In this document: positions 40,642 through 52,440 of the stretch, piece after piece
Layout of the letters: each line of letters starts with the position of its first letter
Numbering within the stretch: position 1 is the stretch's first letter
Source: Dugong dugon
Taxonomy: Eukaryota > Chordata > Mammalia > Sirenia > Dugongidae
Length of the DNA stretch: 64,000 bases
Direction: 5' to 3'
NCBI GenBank assembly: GCA_030035585.1
Contig: CM057465.1
Location: forward strand, 6,857,001 to 6,921,000
Notes under the pieces: model-generated
Told to the model about the DNA's origin: nothing
Databases searched by the model: none
The model's input: only the letters and a program-made list of their open reading frames with translations
Program-made: the position numbers and the translations under genes

Positions 40642-42230
40642 TGGGGGTATAGACTAGGAGAGCATTAAACAGGGGACCTGGCCTAGACTGGGGGTCAGGG
40701 CAGGTTTTTCTGAGAAAACAAAACTGAACTGGGATCAGGTGGGTGAAGAGGAGTTTGACCAGGTGAAGGGGTTGGAGGGTGGGAGAGGAGAAGCATTGTG
40801 AGGCAGGTGGGCAGGGAGCCTGGTACACCCGGGAAGTGGGAGAGGCCGGTGTGGTGAGGCTAGAGAGGCAGGTAGGGGTAAACCACGCAGGTAAGGACAT
40901 GGGCCTCTCTCTTCCTGAACTGAGGAGACCTGCTGGCAGGTCTTAGGGAGGTGGGAACACAATCATGCTAGCATCTTGGAAAGATGGCTTGGCTGCGGGG
41001 TAGAGACTGGGCTGGGGGCTCAAGATGGCTGTGGGAGAGCCCTCAGCGGTCTCGGGTGGGACCCTAGGGAGGCCTGGACAAGTGTGTGGTGGTGGCATGG
41101 CTGGGACTATAAGGTAAGGCAGGTGAGGCATCCAGGGTATAAAATTTAAGGAGGTGCTCTCTCAGGGTTACGCATGCCAGGTGGGCCCCTGAGAGTTCGT
41201 GCCCCCTTAAATTTTGGGTAGAGCCACAGAAGCACAGTGGACAGTCCTCTATGGTAGATTACATGGGGGAGGGAGAGGAGAGAGACAGAGTGTGCGGGGG
41301 GAGGTCCAGACCCCTGGCCTGAGGAACTGGAGAGAGGAGGTAGAGCCAGAGGAGCAGCCAGGGATAGAGAGGTGCCTGGGGACCTAGGAATTGAGAAGGT
41401 TCCAGGAGAGGGGCATGAGGGGGTGGGGTGGTCACAGGGCCCCTGGGCCCCTGGAGTCTCTGTCTCCTTTGCCTGCTCACTCCTCAGTCTGATTGAGGTT
41501 GCTCCTGGAAGTCTAGGGTACAAAGGGGCCCAGGCCTGGTGTAGCAGTGAGGCCTGGGGTTAGGACAGGGGCTCCACCTGGACAGGACCCCACACAGTGC
41601 CCACTGCAGCCTGATGTCCTTGGAAACTTCCCCAGCACCCCACCCCCAAGTCAACCTGCCCTGCTCGATCAGATGCTCCTGCAGGCAGTGCTGGGCCAGG
41701 CAGAGCCTCAGCCCTGCCTTCTTTCTGCCTCTACCTTGCTCTCAGCAGGGCACGCTCCATCCAAACGTGTCTCCTTACAGGAAGATTTATGACGGAGGGT
41801 GGAGGTGAGGGTACGAGGGTCCTATCAGACTGTCAGATAGTGATGTATACCCCCTGCCCATCTTCCCCACTCTGCTGGTCAAAGACATCTCGGTTCATAG
41901 ACTCTCTGCAGAGAGAAGAACGCTGGGTCCACCTGCCTCTCCCTTCATCCAGGCTGACCACTGGCCCACTTCATATGCCACTTCTCCCATTAAGCAGTCC
42001 CTCTGCCCTTGGGGAGCTGCAGGATCTAGCCGTGGGGAAGGCAGACACAATGCCTGGTCCCCCCACAGTTGTGCACAGTGTGAGCAGGGCTGCTATGCAG
42101 GACGCATCACCATCTGCCGTGGTGCCCATGGAGGGCCCCGACTCAGCCTGGATGAGGAGGATAGAACAGTTCTACATTCTTTTGTAATAGGAGAGCTTCA
42201 AAGTGTGTGCAGCCAGGATCAACACAGCTA
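40642..42230. other. GC-rich single-copy sequence, no gene supported
   Basis: Purine-rich on the plus strand from about 40700 to 41450. Open frames up to 132 codons occur on both strands but conflict and have no recognisable domain. CpG density does not suggest a CpG island by eye. Confidence 0.35.
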
Positions 42231-43176
42231 CAAGGAAAAGCAGACAGGTCCATAGTCTTAGCAGGTGACTTTAATCAGCCTGTCTTAGCAGCTTGTAAAA
42301 TTTGAAAAGCAAACAAAAAGCGAGTAGAGATCAAGCAGATTTGAACAACTCAGTTAACAAACTTGACCCAATTGACAAGGAGCCCTGATGGCGCAGAGGT
42401 GAAGCCCTCGGCTGCTAACCAAAAGGTCAGCAGTTCGAACCCACCAGCCACTCTGTGGGAAAAAGATGTGGCAGTCGGCTTCCATAAAGATTTACAACGT
42501 TGGAAACCCCATGGGGCAGTTCTGGGTCTCATACAGGGTCGCGATGAGTCGGAACTGACTTGATGACAGTGAATTTGGTTTGGGTTTGGACCCAGTTGAC
42601 GAGGAGAGCATCACACCCCACATCCAATTAACTGTAGGTTTCACATTCTTTTCAAGTGAACGTGGGACAAGGAGGGAAATTGGCCATATGCTCGATCATA
42701 AAGCAAGTTTCAACAAATTTCCAAAGACTGAACTCATATATAGTATATTCTCTGGCCAGAGTGGAAGTAAGCTAGAACTCAATTACAAAAAAAGTTAAGT
42801 ACAAAATTCCACCCACCCTGCGTTTGGAAATAAAGCAATACATGTCTAAAAAAACAAAAAAGGAAAGCAAAAGACTCCCTGGGTCAAAAGAGAACTCCCA
42901 GTGAGTATGAGGAAACATTTTTAAACTGAAGTATAATGAAAATGCATGTATCATCATTTGTGGGATGAGACCATAGTGGTGGCTGGGGGGACATTTACAA
43001 CCTTAAACGCATATTTTAGAAGAGATGAAAGGTTGAAAATCAATGAGCTAAGTATCCATCTCAGGAAGTTAGAAAAAGAAAAGCAAAATAAACCCAAAGC
43101 AAGCAGAAGGAATAATGGATAAGAGCAGAAAAGACTGAAATAGAAAACAAACGTATAATAGAGAAAAATCCACCAA
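42231..43176 (+). mobile_element. Old L1M ORF2 endonuclease-region fragment, sense
   Basis: GTAGGTTTCACATTCTTTTC, GGCCATATGCTCGATCATAAAG, TTCTCTGGCCAGAGTGG, then AATCAATGAGCTAAGTATCC and AGCAGAAGGAATAATGG, the L1 ORF2 endonuclease-to-RT linker in sense orientation. It is split by a SINE and full of stops. Confidence 0.8.
42377..42588 (+). mobile_element. Afrotherian SINE, sense, inserted in L1M, with TSD
   Basis: AAGGAGCCCTGATGGCGCAG to GGAACTGACTTGATGACAGTG. GACCCAATTGAC (42365-42376) and GACCCAGTTGAC (42589-42600) match at 11 of 12. Confidence 0.93.
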
Positions 43177-43484
43177 ACCCTCCTACGGCTTCACACTGCA
43201 GCTAGAGTCACATCTGGACACCTTGCCTGAGCCTCAGAACGTTTCACCATCCAGCCCTCATCTACCCTCCAGCCTCACTCAAGTGGACTTAAGGGCTGAC
43301 TGGGCATCGACTTCATCCCAGAAGACCTAACCAGTTATGGAAATCCCATTTGCCTTCCAGCGATTGGTTCCCAAAAGGCCAAACGAGCCCACTCTGGCCA
43401 ATGAGGCAGGAGAAGTTTGCTGGGGTTGGGAGAGGGGCTAAGAAAGGTTCCCTTGCCCCTGTAGAAAAGAAAAGAGATGAGCTC
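43177..43484. other. Single-copy sequence
   Basis: Nothing recognised. Confidence 0.4.
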
Positions 43485-43850
43485 TGTCTCAGTCACCTAG
43501 TGCTACTGGAGCATAAATGCTACAAGTGGGTGGCTTTAAAGGACAGAGGTATTTTCTCACAGTTCAAGAGGCCAGAAGTCCAAATCAGGGTCTGGGCTGT
43601 GTAGATTCCTTCCTCGTCGGCAGTCCCAGGTGTTCCTTAGTTCCTTAGTGATGGCGTCTGTCTTCCCCTGTGCCTCTGTGTCTATTCTGGTCTTTTTATA
43701 ACTCAGAGGGCGTTAGGGTTAGGACCCACCCTACCCTGGCATGACCTCATTAACATAACGAAAGAGACCCCTGTTTCCACACAGGATCACATCCACAGGT
43801 ACAGGGGCCAAGAATTCAGCTTATACTTTCAGGGAACACAACTCATAGCA
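43485..43850 (-). mobile_element. Solo LTR (MaLR-like), antisense, about 366 bp
   Basis: TGTCTCAGTCACCTAGTGC start, TTTTTATAACTCAGAGGGCG, CTGGCATGACCTCATTAACAT and ACACAACTCATAGCA end. Same subtype as 48540-48921. No clean TSD seen. Confidence 0.8.
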
Positions 43851-43984
43851 GTCCCTTTCTTCCTCAGGAATTTGTTGTCTCCATGAGATGCTAGGACTGT
43901 TGTGTCCGGGGCCCACGGGACACCACCCTGGAATCTAAGCCAAGCACACAGTCATCGGAGTGGCCCATGGTCCTTTACAGGGCT

Positions 43985-44195
43985 GGCCCCACCTCCTCTC
44001 CAGCTCGTGTCCCCCCTCCTTCTCGTGGCTTCCTCTGCTCTAGTCACACGGCCTCCTGGATTCTCCGACCTCCCATGAGCACTCTCCCTGCAGACCCCCG
44101 TGGCTCCCTCCCTCCTTCACATCTCTGCTCAAATGTCCCCGTATCACCCTGACCCGCTGTAAATGAAGCGCACCTTCCTCTTCATGTTCCATGTC
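43985..44195 (+). mobile_element. L2-like fragment, sense
   Basis: TTCACATCTCTGCTCAAATGTC and CCTCCTGGATTCTCC fit the L2 3' region. Weak. Confidence 0.4.
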
Positions 44196-44268
44196 CTCAC
44201 TATCTTATGTGTCCTCAAAGCACAGTTACCGCCTGACACGTATACTGTTTGCTTGTATTAAATAGCTC

Positions 44269-44461
44269 GAGCCCTGGTGGTGCAGTGATTAAGCGCTCAG
44301 CTGCTAGGTTCGAACTCAGCAGCTGCTCCACAAGAGAAAGATGTGGCAGTCTGCTTCCATAAAGATTCCAGCCTTGGAAACCCTATGGGGCAGTTCTCTG
44401 TCCTATAGAGTCACTATGAGTTGAAATTGACTTGATGGCAATGTGTTTGGTTTTTTTTTTT
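44269..44461 (+). mobile_element. Afrotherian SINE, sense
   Basis: GAGCCCTGGTGGTGCAGTG to GTTTGGTTTTTTTTTTTTTG. Roughly 15 bp around the anticodon arm appear deleted (GCTGCTAGGTTCGAACTC). Confidence 0.9.
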
Positions 44462-44465
44462 TTGT

Positions 44466-44677
44466 TTGTTGTTGTTAGGTATCTTCGACTCGATTTTGAT
44501 ACATAGTGACCCCATATGACAGAGTAGAACTGCCGCAGAGGGTTTTTTTTTTTTTCCCCGTAATCTTTACCGGAGCAGACCACCAGGTCTTTCTCCCAAG
44601 GAGCTGCTGGGTAGGTTCAAACTGCCAAGCTTTTGGTTAGTAGCCGAGCTCTTAACTGTTGCACCACCAGAGCTCCT
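44466..44677 (-). mobile_element. Afrotherian SINE, antisense, tail-to-tail with the previous copy
   Basis: TTGTTGTTAGGTATCTTCG tail to GTTGCACCACCAGAGCTCC head. With 44269-44461 it forms an inverted pair a few bases apart. An internal T-run lies at 44543-44555. Confidence 0.9.
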
Positions 44678-44984
44678 TAGCTCTTTGAGCAGGAATGGAA
44701 TTTCTATGACTGTGGACATTTGTCCACTGTGTTCTTGGCTGTATCCCCAGCAGGTGCTTGATATATTAGTAATATTATATATTAGTCTAATGAATGAATG
44801 GATGAATGAATGGCTCACTGTGGGTGGCAGAGCAAAGAATGAGAAGAACCTGGGTTCTCCATGCTACCGCTGAGCTGCCAGACCGTCGAAGCAGAAGCTC
44901 GCTACCTTTGGACTTCTGCTTTGTGGGTCCACTTCCTTTCTTTGGAAGCCTCACTGCAAGCGGTCTTTCCTCCCTGACCAAGTC
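44678..44984. other. Single-copy sequence with a GAATGAATG tract
   Basis: A short imperfect GAATGAATGGAT repeat lies at 44787-44812. Nothing else recognised. Confidence 0.4.
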
Positions 44985-45180
44985 AAACCGCCACCGTTGA
45001 GTTGATTCTGACTCATAGCGTCCCTCTAGGACAGAACGGAACTGCCCTGTAGAGTTTCCTAGGCCGTAATCTTTACAGAAGCAGACTGCCACATCTTTCT
45101 TCTGCAGATCAGCTGGTAGGTTGGAACTGCCAACCTTTCTGTTAGCACTGAGCACTTAACCACTGCACCACCAGGGCTTC
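44985..45180 (-). mobile_element. Afrotherian SINE, antisense
   Basis: AAACCGCCACCGTTGAGTTG to CACTGCACCACCAGGGCTTC. Long subtype. Confidence 0.9.
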
Positions 45181-45406
45181 TTTCCTCCTGACCATGGTCT
45201 AAAGTCGCCCCACCTCCCCACTGAGTGGTCTCTATCCCACTGAGCTGCTTTGTTCCCTTCAAAACACTCACTCACAGGCTTAGTTGTAGGCTGTCCATCT
45301 CCTCCTCCCCCAGTCTGCCTCCCATCTCTAGAACATAAGTGGGAAGAGGCAGAGACTAGTCTATCCTGTTCACAACCATGTCTACTGGGTCTAGAATGGT
45401 TCCTGG

Positions 45407-45408
<2 letters not shown>

Positions 45409-45440
<32 letters not shown>
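45409..45440. repeat. (CA)n microsatellite
   Basis: About 16 CA units, directly next to the tail of an antisense SINE. Confidence 0.97.
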
Positions 45441-45443
<3 letters not shown>

Positions 45444-45544
45444 CAGTTGCCACGGAGTCAACTCCAACTCATGGTGACCCTATGTGTATCCGAGGAAAAC
45501 TGTGCTCCACAGGGTTTTCAATGGCTGATTCTTCAGAAGTAGAT

Positions 45545-46900
45545 GTTTTTGTTGTTAGGTGCTGTGGAGTCAGTTCCGACTCATAGCAACGTTATGTACA
45601 ACAGACTGAAACACTGCCCTGTCCTGTGCCATCCTCACAATCTTTGTTATGTTTGACCCCTTTGTTGCAGTCACTGTGTCAGTCCATCTCATTGAGGGTC
45701 ATCCTCTTTTTTGCTGACCCTCTACTTTATGAAGCATGATGTCCTTCTCCAGGGACTGGTCCTCCTGATAACGTGTCCAAAGTAAGTGAGACGTAGTCTC
45801 CCCATCGTTGCTTCTAAGAAACATTCTTGTTGTACTTCTTCCAAGACAGATTTGTTTGTTCTTTTGGCAGTCCATCGTGTATTCAATTTTCTTCTCCAAC
45901 ACCATAATTCAAAGGCGTTAATTCTTCAGTCTTCCTTATTCATTGTCCAGCTTTCACATGCATATGAGGTGATTGAAAACACCATGGCTTGGGTCAGGCA
46001 CACCTTAGTCTTCAAGGTGACACCTTTGCTTTTCAACACTTTAAAGAGGTCTTTTGCAGCAGATTTGCCCAGTGCAATGTGTCCTTTGATTTCTTGACTG
46101 CTGCTTCCATGGACATTGATTGTGGATCCAAGTAAAGTGAAATCCTTGACAACTTCAGTCTTTTCTTTGTTTATCATGATGTTGCTTATCGGTCCAGTTG
46201 TGAGGATTTTTGTTTTCTTTATGTCGAGGTGTAATCCATACTGAAGGCTGTGGTCTTTGATCTTCATCAGTAAGTGCTTCAAGTCCTCTTCACTTTCAGC
46301 AAGCAAGGTTATGTCATCTGCATATCACAGGTTGTTAAATGAGTCTTCCTCCAATCCTGATGCTGCATTCTTTTTCATAGTCCAGCTTCTCAGATTATTT
46401 GCTCAGCATACAGACTGAATAAGTATGGTGAGAGGATACAACCCTGAGGCACAGCTTTCCAGACTTTAAACCACCCAGTATCCCCTTGTTCTGTTCGAAC
46501 AACTGCCTCTTGATCTGTGTACAGGTTCCTCATGAGCACAATCAAGTGTTCTGGAATTTCCATTCTTCGCGATGTTATCCATAATTTGTTATGATCCACA
46601 CAGTCAAATGCCTTTGCATAGTCAATAAAACACAGGTAGACATCTTTCTGGTATTCTCTGCTTTCAGCCAGAATCCATCTGACATCAGCAGTGATATCTC
46701 TGGTTCTGCATCCTCTTCTAAATTCGCCTTGAATTTCTGGCAGTTCCCTGTTGATATACTGCTGCAGCTGCTTTTGAATGATCTTCAGCAACATTTCACT
46801 TGTGTGTGATATGAATGATATTGTCTGATAATTTCTGCATTTGGTTGGATCACCTTTCTTTGGAGTGGGTGCGGTACAACAAACTGACAGACACGTGGGG
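45545..46900 (-). mobile_element. RTE LINE with internal deletion, antisense, in SINE, perfect TSD
   Basis: CAGAAGTAGAT flanks at 45534-45544 and 46901-46911, a perfect 11-bp duplication. The 3' end is at left (TTGTTGTTAGGTGCTGTGG). At the right edge about 25 bp of RTE 5' terminus (ACAACAAACTGACAGACACG) is joined straight to RT coding sequence near 46873. The 5' UTR, endonuclease and early RT are missing although the true 5' end is present. Confidence 0.88.
45699..46870 (-). pseudogene. RTE reverse transcriptase, broken
   Basis: 46390-46974 encodes RT blocks (DVYLCFIDYAKAFDCVDHNK, then VPQGCILSPYLFSLYAEQII); its first residues come from the flanking SINE. 45926-46306 encodes LLAESEEDLKHLLMKIKDHS and the following thumb-like region. 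A TGA at 46325-46327 on the minus strand stands just before the YADD codons, consistent with CGA-to-TGA decay. Further frameshifts exist near the C-terminus. Confidence 0.9.
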
Positions 46901-46985
46901 CAGAAGTAGATAGCCAACCCTTTCTTCCAAGGTGCCTCTGGGTGGACTCTACTCTCCCACCTTTCAGTTAGCACCCAGGGGCTCC

Positions 46986-48539
46986 TGGCACATCATAGCT
47001 GCTCAATAAATGTTGGTGAACGAATGAATCTCTATTTCATAGACAAGAAGAAAAACCCAGAGTGGTTAAGTAACGTCCAAAGTCACCCCTGAGTCCAGGG
47101 TTCCCTTCATGCTACAAAGCTGCCTCTTTAAAATGTCAGAAAATGAAAGAAAAAGAAAGAAGGAAGAGAAAAACAAGGAGAAATAAAGAGGTCTATAAGC
47201 TCCTAAAATCAAAATAATGTTTGTGCAGATGTTTAGTCTTGATAAATGAATTATAAAGCCACGTCCTTTCTGTAAAGTTCTTTATCATATGCTGAGGATT
47301 ATGGAAATTTGAAATATCGGGCTGGAAGTTACCTTAAGATCTATCTAATATAACCATGTGTGATACTTTAATCCCTTTGATAGCAGCCATGCAGTGACTG
47401 CACATTAGGTATCTGTTGCTTTTAACCCACCATAGTGAGAAGCTCAAGGCTATTAAATTCCAAACCACCCCCAAAAAATAAATGATTTAGAGGAGGAGCC
47501 TGTGGGGTTCTCTCATGAGTTATTTGCATGAACCTGAGTGTGCTGGGTCCTGAACATCTATCCTGCACGTTCAGAGGCCTGTCTTTGTTATTTCCATTTC
47601 TAGGGAATGTTCTAGATGGTTAAGGGATCAGCTAATGGACTTGGTAGAGGTCAGGGGTCCCTATGGGCTTGGCTCTCCCTGAGCTTTGGCTTGTCTTTCT
47701 TTAAACTGGGGGGACTTGTTATGCCCCCTGCCCTCGTGGGTCCCAGAGGAGGGACAAGGCCTCGTCACTCTCTTCTGCAGTAGGAGAGTTAGCACCATCG
47801 AGTCGGGAATAACCAGCACCGGCAGTGGGAAGGCTCCTTGCTGGCTTCTAAGCTGCCCACAGTGACTAAGAAGGATGCATGAAAATAGCAGCTGAAAATG
47901 TCACCACCCACCTCCCCAACTTTCCAAGAAAAAACAAAACGTTGGCCCGGGAGAAAGCAGCCCATGAGCAAAACCGAGAAGCAACAGTTTATTTGTGGCC
48001 AAGACCAGGCTTCCCTTGAAACGAATGTTATTCATGACTGTCTCTGAGCGTTGTCTATAGTCACAGGACCCAGTCAGTTCCATTTGGCAAGGCCCTTCCC
48101 TCCCACCCAGGGGTGGCACAGGTTAGTGGAGGGATGAGGTGACGTGGCCAGTAATGTCAAATGTATAAATAGATGCCATTTGAAACCTGACAGACACAAT
48201 TCCTCATCTGAAAGAGGAGATCATTCCTGCCCAGGCTGCCTGCCAGCTGGGTGTGAAGTTGTTCTGTGAAGAGTAAAGCATTGTCCATTGGTTTCACTGG
48301 GTAACCTGGACAGTCCCCCCCAGTCACTGTGACTCCCTATCCATCTTGAGGCCTTACCTGGTGAATGGGAAGTGGGGAGCCACCACATCACCCGAGGGGA
48401 GCCTAGCCTTTGGTCCCTATCCCCCAATAGGAACTTACTGGAATCCCTGGCCTTGGGCCTCAAGTCCAGCACAGTCACTATCCTTATGGGAAATCAAAGG
48501 GGCTCCTGTCAGGGACATCTGGGGGGCCCCATATGGTGG
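46986..48539. other. Single-copy sequence
   Basis: A possible mammal-wide repeat end (CTCAATAAATGTTGGTGAACG type) lies at 47000-47030, just after the SINE. The rest is unrecognised and no coding exon is supported. Confidence 0.35.
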
Positions 48540-48921
48540 TGTCTTAGTCACCTAGTAGCTAATTACTTAGTGCCACAAGTGGGTGGCTTTAAAGAAGACA
48601 TTTATTTTCTCACAGTTCAGGAGACTGGAAGTCCAAATTTATGGTGTGGCTCTAGGGGAACATCCTGCTTTGTCTATTTCAGCTTCTGTAGGCAGCAATC
48701 CTTGGCGTTCCTGGGTTTGTAGATGCATCTGCCATGTGGCATCTTCCTCCTGTGTGTGTCTGCATCTGTTCTGCTCTTTTTATAACTCAGAAGTGATTAG
48801 GGTTAGGACCCACCCCGCTCTGGCATGACCTCATTAATATAACAAAAGAAAACCCTATTTCCAAACAGGTACAGGGGCCAGGAAATATACATTCTTGGGA
48901 GATACAATTCAGTCCACAACA
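48540..48921 (-). mobile_element. Solo LTR (MaLR-like), 382 bp, perfect 5-bp TSD
   Basis: Begins TGTCTTAGTCACC, ends CAGTCCACAACA. GGTGG stands at 48535-48539 and 48922-48926. Internal blocks TTTTTATAACTCAGAAGTG and CTGGCATGACCTCATTAATAT are shared with 43485-43850 and 1102-1478. Confidence 0.88.
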
Positions 48922-48926
48922 GGTGG

Positions 48927-49505
48927 AGCTTGTGGAGGCGCACAGCTTCCTGACTAGCATGGAGCTCAGTCATAAAAGTCAAGTAAGGCAACTGGAAAGT
49001 CATTAATACACGACACCTAGCGCCTGGTAACCTCAGAGTTGGGAGGAGAGGCAAAGAGTATTTGATCCACCCTCCCGTCCTGGGTAAGCCAGACACAGAT
49101 CATTGCTCCCAATCCAGAGCTGAGAAAATGGAGGTCCATTGGGATCACCCCAACCGTACTCTGCAACCTGATCTCCCTCCCGGAGGAAATTTGGAAGACT
49201 TGACCTGAGCCCCAAAACACTATGCTGTAAGACCTATCTTTGAGTTTCGGTAAACAGGGGCATTTTAAGCTTTCCAATACTAGGATTAAGCCTTTGCAAT
49301 CAGTCCTGCCGTTGACTAGAAAATACCAGCAGGAAGCAGACACTCTCTGGATAAATTTCTCAATTGGATAGAGAGGAGTGGAGAGGAACGGCACAGGGGT
49401 AGGGGTGGAAATGAATACGTATACAATGCAGGCAAAGATATTTGAAGATAGAATGCAGATCATAATACTGATGATAGCTAGTATTTATTTAGCTCTTACT
49501 CTGTC
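48927..49505. other. Single-copy sequence
   Basis: Nothing recognised. A 148-codon minus-strand open frame (49017-49463) has no recognisable domain or splice context. Confidence 0.35.
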
Positions 49506-49507
49506 CT

Positions 49508-49702
49508 AATGGAGCCCTGGTGGTGCAAATGGTTAAGTGCTTGGCCACCAACTGAAAGGTTGGCAGTTCAAACCCACCCAGCGGCTCCAAGGGAGAAAGC
49601 CCTGATGATCTGTTACTGTAAAGATTACAGCCAAGAAAACTCTATTAGGCATTTCTACTCTGTCACATGGGGTCGCTATGAGTTAGAATTGACTCGATGG
49701 CA
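49508..49702 (+). mobile_element. Afrotherian SINE, sense
   Basis: TGGAGCCCTGGTGGTGCAAATGG to GTTAGAATTGACTCGATGGC, followed by a CAC/CAA-rich tail (49702-49742). Confidence 0.92.
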
Positions 49703-49789
49703 CCCATCACCACCACAACCACCACCACCTCCACCAACACCACTCTGTGCCAATCCATGCTCTGAGTGCTTTCTTGGGTTAACTCATTT

Positions 49790-49915
49790 AATCTGACAAC
49801 CCTGTAATCTTATTACTTGCTCTTGGCGCCATGCTACAGGTGAGAAAACCGAAGCTCAGAGATATTAGATAAATCCCCCAATATCATTCAGCTAGTTAGT
49901 GGCAGAGTCATGTTA
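49790..49915 (-). mobile_element. MIR SINE, antisense
   Basis: TACAGGTGAGAAAACCGAAG, CTCAGAGATATTAGATAAATC and GTTAGTGGCAGAGTCATG. Confidence 0.7.
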
Positions 49916-49944
49916 GAACATAATTGAGAGTGTGTTAGAACACA

Positions 49945-50000
49945 AGTTTGTGTGTGTGTGTGTGTGTGTGCGCGCGTAAGGCAGAGAGAGAGAGAGATGC
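49945..50000. repeat. (GT)n and (GA)n microsatellite
   Basis: A GT run, then GCGCGC, then a GA run. Confidence 0.95.
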
Positions 50001-51035
50001 CATAGTTATTTCTTGACTTCCAGAACCCTCTAAGACTGTGGCCCCCACAATGTGTCATCTCAGGCCACTGGGGTTTATTTATTTTCATCAGTGAAGGACT
50101 CAGGATCTTCTGAGTTTCTTTGGACTTCAGTGTTGCTGTACCTTGCTTCACAGTCACTTGAATTCATTAAGAAAAAAAAGTGAAAAATCAAGTCATAAAG
50201 ATTTGGAAGCTCCCCGGGTGTGCAGTGTCAGATGTGGTGGTGCCTTTGGAGAGCCTGTCACCAGAGCCTCCCCTTGTCTACAGGCTGGAGAAACTGAGGC
50301 TGAGAAGAGGGAAGTGAGGTGGCCATGCCCGCCTTTGGCTGAGCCCCAACAAGAACTGACACCCCCAGGGAGCTCCTCCCTGGCCTCCGTTCTCTGCTGG
50401 CCAGCCTGGGTGCCTGTCCCAGCCCTCCTCTTACTTCCCCCTCCTCCATGAGGACTTCTCTGCTGTAACTGCCACCTGGTTGAATGCTGATGGGTCTGTC
50501 CCTGCACTCAAACCTCTTCATTCATGCCAAAGACGCTGTGGGGCTCCTCCTCTGGGCCAGGCTCCTGAGCCCAGGCCACCACTGACAGACCCTCCCCACA
50601 GACGCCCCGGGAGCGCCTAACACTGTGGTCCTCACGTGGCTCCATTATCAGCCCGATGCCCATGGGCAGAACCCAGTGTCATCCTTCACTCTCCATCCCT
50701 TCTCTCTGGTCCTCCCACCAGCATCCTCCACCCTGCTGAGCCAACTGTTCTGTTGCTCTCTTGAGGCTATCCACTTCTCACCAATGCCTGGAGAATTCCT
50801 AATCGGAGTCTTGCACGCTCACCTCCGGTGCCCTGTTCTTGTGCCACATCCTCTTGCTGCCCCACCCTCCCACCAGCAAGGTCCTCAGTCCCTCCTCCGG
50901 GCTGCTGTGGTCCCTTATCTCTGGCTCTGGGTCAGGCTCTGTCTTCCTCAGGGCATCCTCAGGCGTCCAGCACAGGGCCCAGTACCCACAAGTGTGAGCA
51001 CCATTTACTGCATGAATGGATAAGTGAATGAACAA
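50001..51035. other. Single-copy sequence, GC-rich after 50200
   Basis: A short MIR-like piece (GAGAAACTGAGGCTGAG) lies near 50285, and L2-like text may lie at 50650-50960. No exon supported. Confidence 0.35.
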
Positions 51036-51039
51036 GATT

Positions 51040-51417
51040 TATGTCTTCTTTTTTTATCATGGTAAAATATATTCAACAAAACATATGTCACTTCAACCAT
51101 TTTTGCGTGTACAATTCAGTCACATTAACTATGTTCATCATGTTGTACAGCCATCACCACTATCTATTTCCAAATTTTTCTATCACCTTTAACAGGAACC
51201 CAGTCCCCCGTGAGTTGGGGGCCAACTCGACAGCAGCTAACAACAACAAAAATGAGCAATAACTTGCCCTTCCTCCCTCCCCCTCCCACCACTAATAAAT
51301 TTTGGTAACCACTGGTTACCCCTGGTAACCACTTATAAATTTTGGTCTCTATACACTTGCCTGTTCTAGATATTTCATGTAAATGGGATCCTATGACATT
51401 TGTCCTTTCTGGAATGA
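51040..51417 (-). mobile_element. Old L1M 3' UTR, antisense, with small RTE/SINE tail insert
   Basis: TTATCATGGTAAAATATATTC, TGTACAATTCAGTCACATTAAC and TTGTACAGCCATCACCAC are antisense L1 3' UTR. At about 51203-51253 the text GTGAGTTGGGGGCCAACTCG to ACAACAACAAAAATG is a short RTE/SINE tail. L1 then resumes. Confidence 0.75.
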
Positions 51418-51545
51418 TGGAATGTTCTAGATCTTGATCAAGGTTATATGGGTGTGTACATCTGTCAAGACTCACTGAACTGTACTCTTAAGATCCATGC
51501 ACTTCACTGTGTGTTTATACCTGTATTAAAAAGACAAACAAGAAA
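51418..51545 (+). mobile_element. Old L1M 3' end, sense
   Basis: GAATGTTCTAGATCTTGATC, ACTGAACTGTACTCTTAAGATC and TTATACCTGTATTAAAAAG are an L1M terminal segment in sense orientation, next to an antisense one. Confidence 0.7.
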
Positions 51546-52440
51546 AGACTCAGGAATCCCCCTCCTTTCTCTGCAAGCACATCCCATAAAGGGGGACCAC
51601 ACTGTCTACTTCACAGGACCCAGTCTGGTGGCTGCAGTGGGTTTGCCCCTGATACGGGTCTAAGGGGGCATGGCTGGTTCCCCCTTGGCAGCTACCCCCA
51701 TCATACATCCCAGGTCCCCCATCCAAGTATTTCAGGGGCCAGAGGCTGCCAGGCAAGCGAGGGACTAGCCTTATGGAGGGGCAGATGGTGGGGGGTGGGG
51801 GCGAAAGGGTGACATGTGGATATAGGACTCTAACTGTGTCAACAGCTAGGTGCTATTTATAGGACTCTGATGTCTTCAGTGTTGTGATTCATCCTCTCTA
51901 CTTAAATACGTCAGAATCTTTAGAATACAAAGTGTGGCGTTAAGAAAACTCTATAAATTAGGAGAGAAGGTGGGCTGAGAAGCCTGAAGTTTACAGCCCA
52001 GACCAGAAGCCAGCAAGCTGGAGTCCTGGAATTTCCCAGATGGAAGGCTGGAGGCCACAGAGCTTACCCCACCCCCATCCCAGACACCCCTCATATAGGA
52101 ATCCCCTCTTCAGTCCCTGAGAGGGTGGGGAGACGGCAACTTCATTTTGACAAATATAACCAAGCACCTGCTCTGAGCTGGGCCTGTGTCTGGTGCAAGA
52201 CGAACAAAGCCAAGTCCTTTAGAGCTTACAATCGGGAAAGGCTGGTGAAAGATACGGCTGATGTTACCATTCTGCTTTTTTTTTTTTTCAATTAGTCTTA
52301 TAATTTATTTTATAGATTTAAACCTATAACATACATTTATAATAAAATCAACCAAAATATAAAGAAGACTGTTTAAATAAACACAAGTTTTAACTCTGGG
52401 ATTATGGAAGATGGTTGTACCTTGTATTAGCCTTAGTATC
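51546..52440. other. Single-copy sequence
   Basis: A T-run and AT-rich stretch at 52275-52400 may be an unrecognised LINE end. Nothing else recognised. Confidence 0.35.

Larger units (their letters stand above)
45441..46985 (-). mobile_element. Afrotherian SINE subtype B, antisense, split by RTE
   Basis: Tail half at 45441-45544 (AACAGTTGCCACGGAGTC, TTCAATGGCTGATTCTTC) and head half at 46901-46985 (TGCCTCTGGGTGGACTC, CACCCAGGGGCTCC). Confidence 0.88.

Noticed and set aside
40642-42230. Candidate gene in the GC-rich stretch
   Set aside because: Several conflicting open frames on both strands, no start/stop/splice pattern, no domain, and no clear CpG island by eye.
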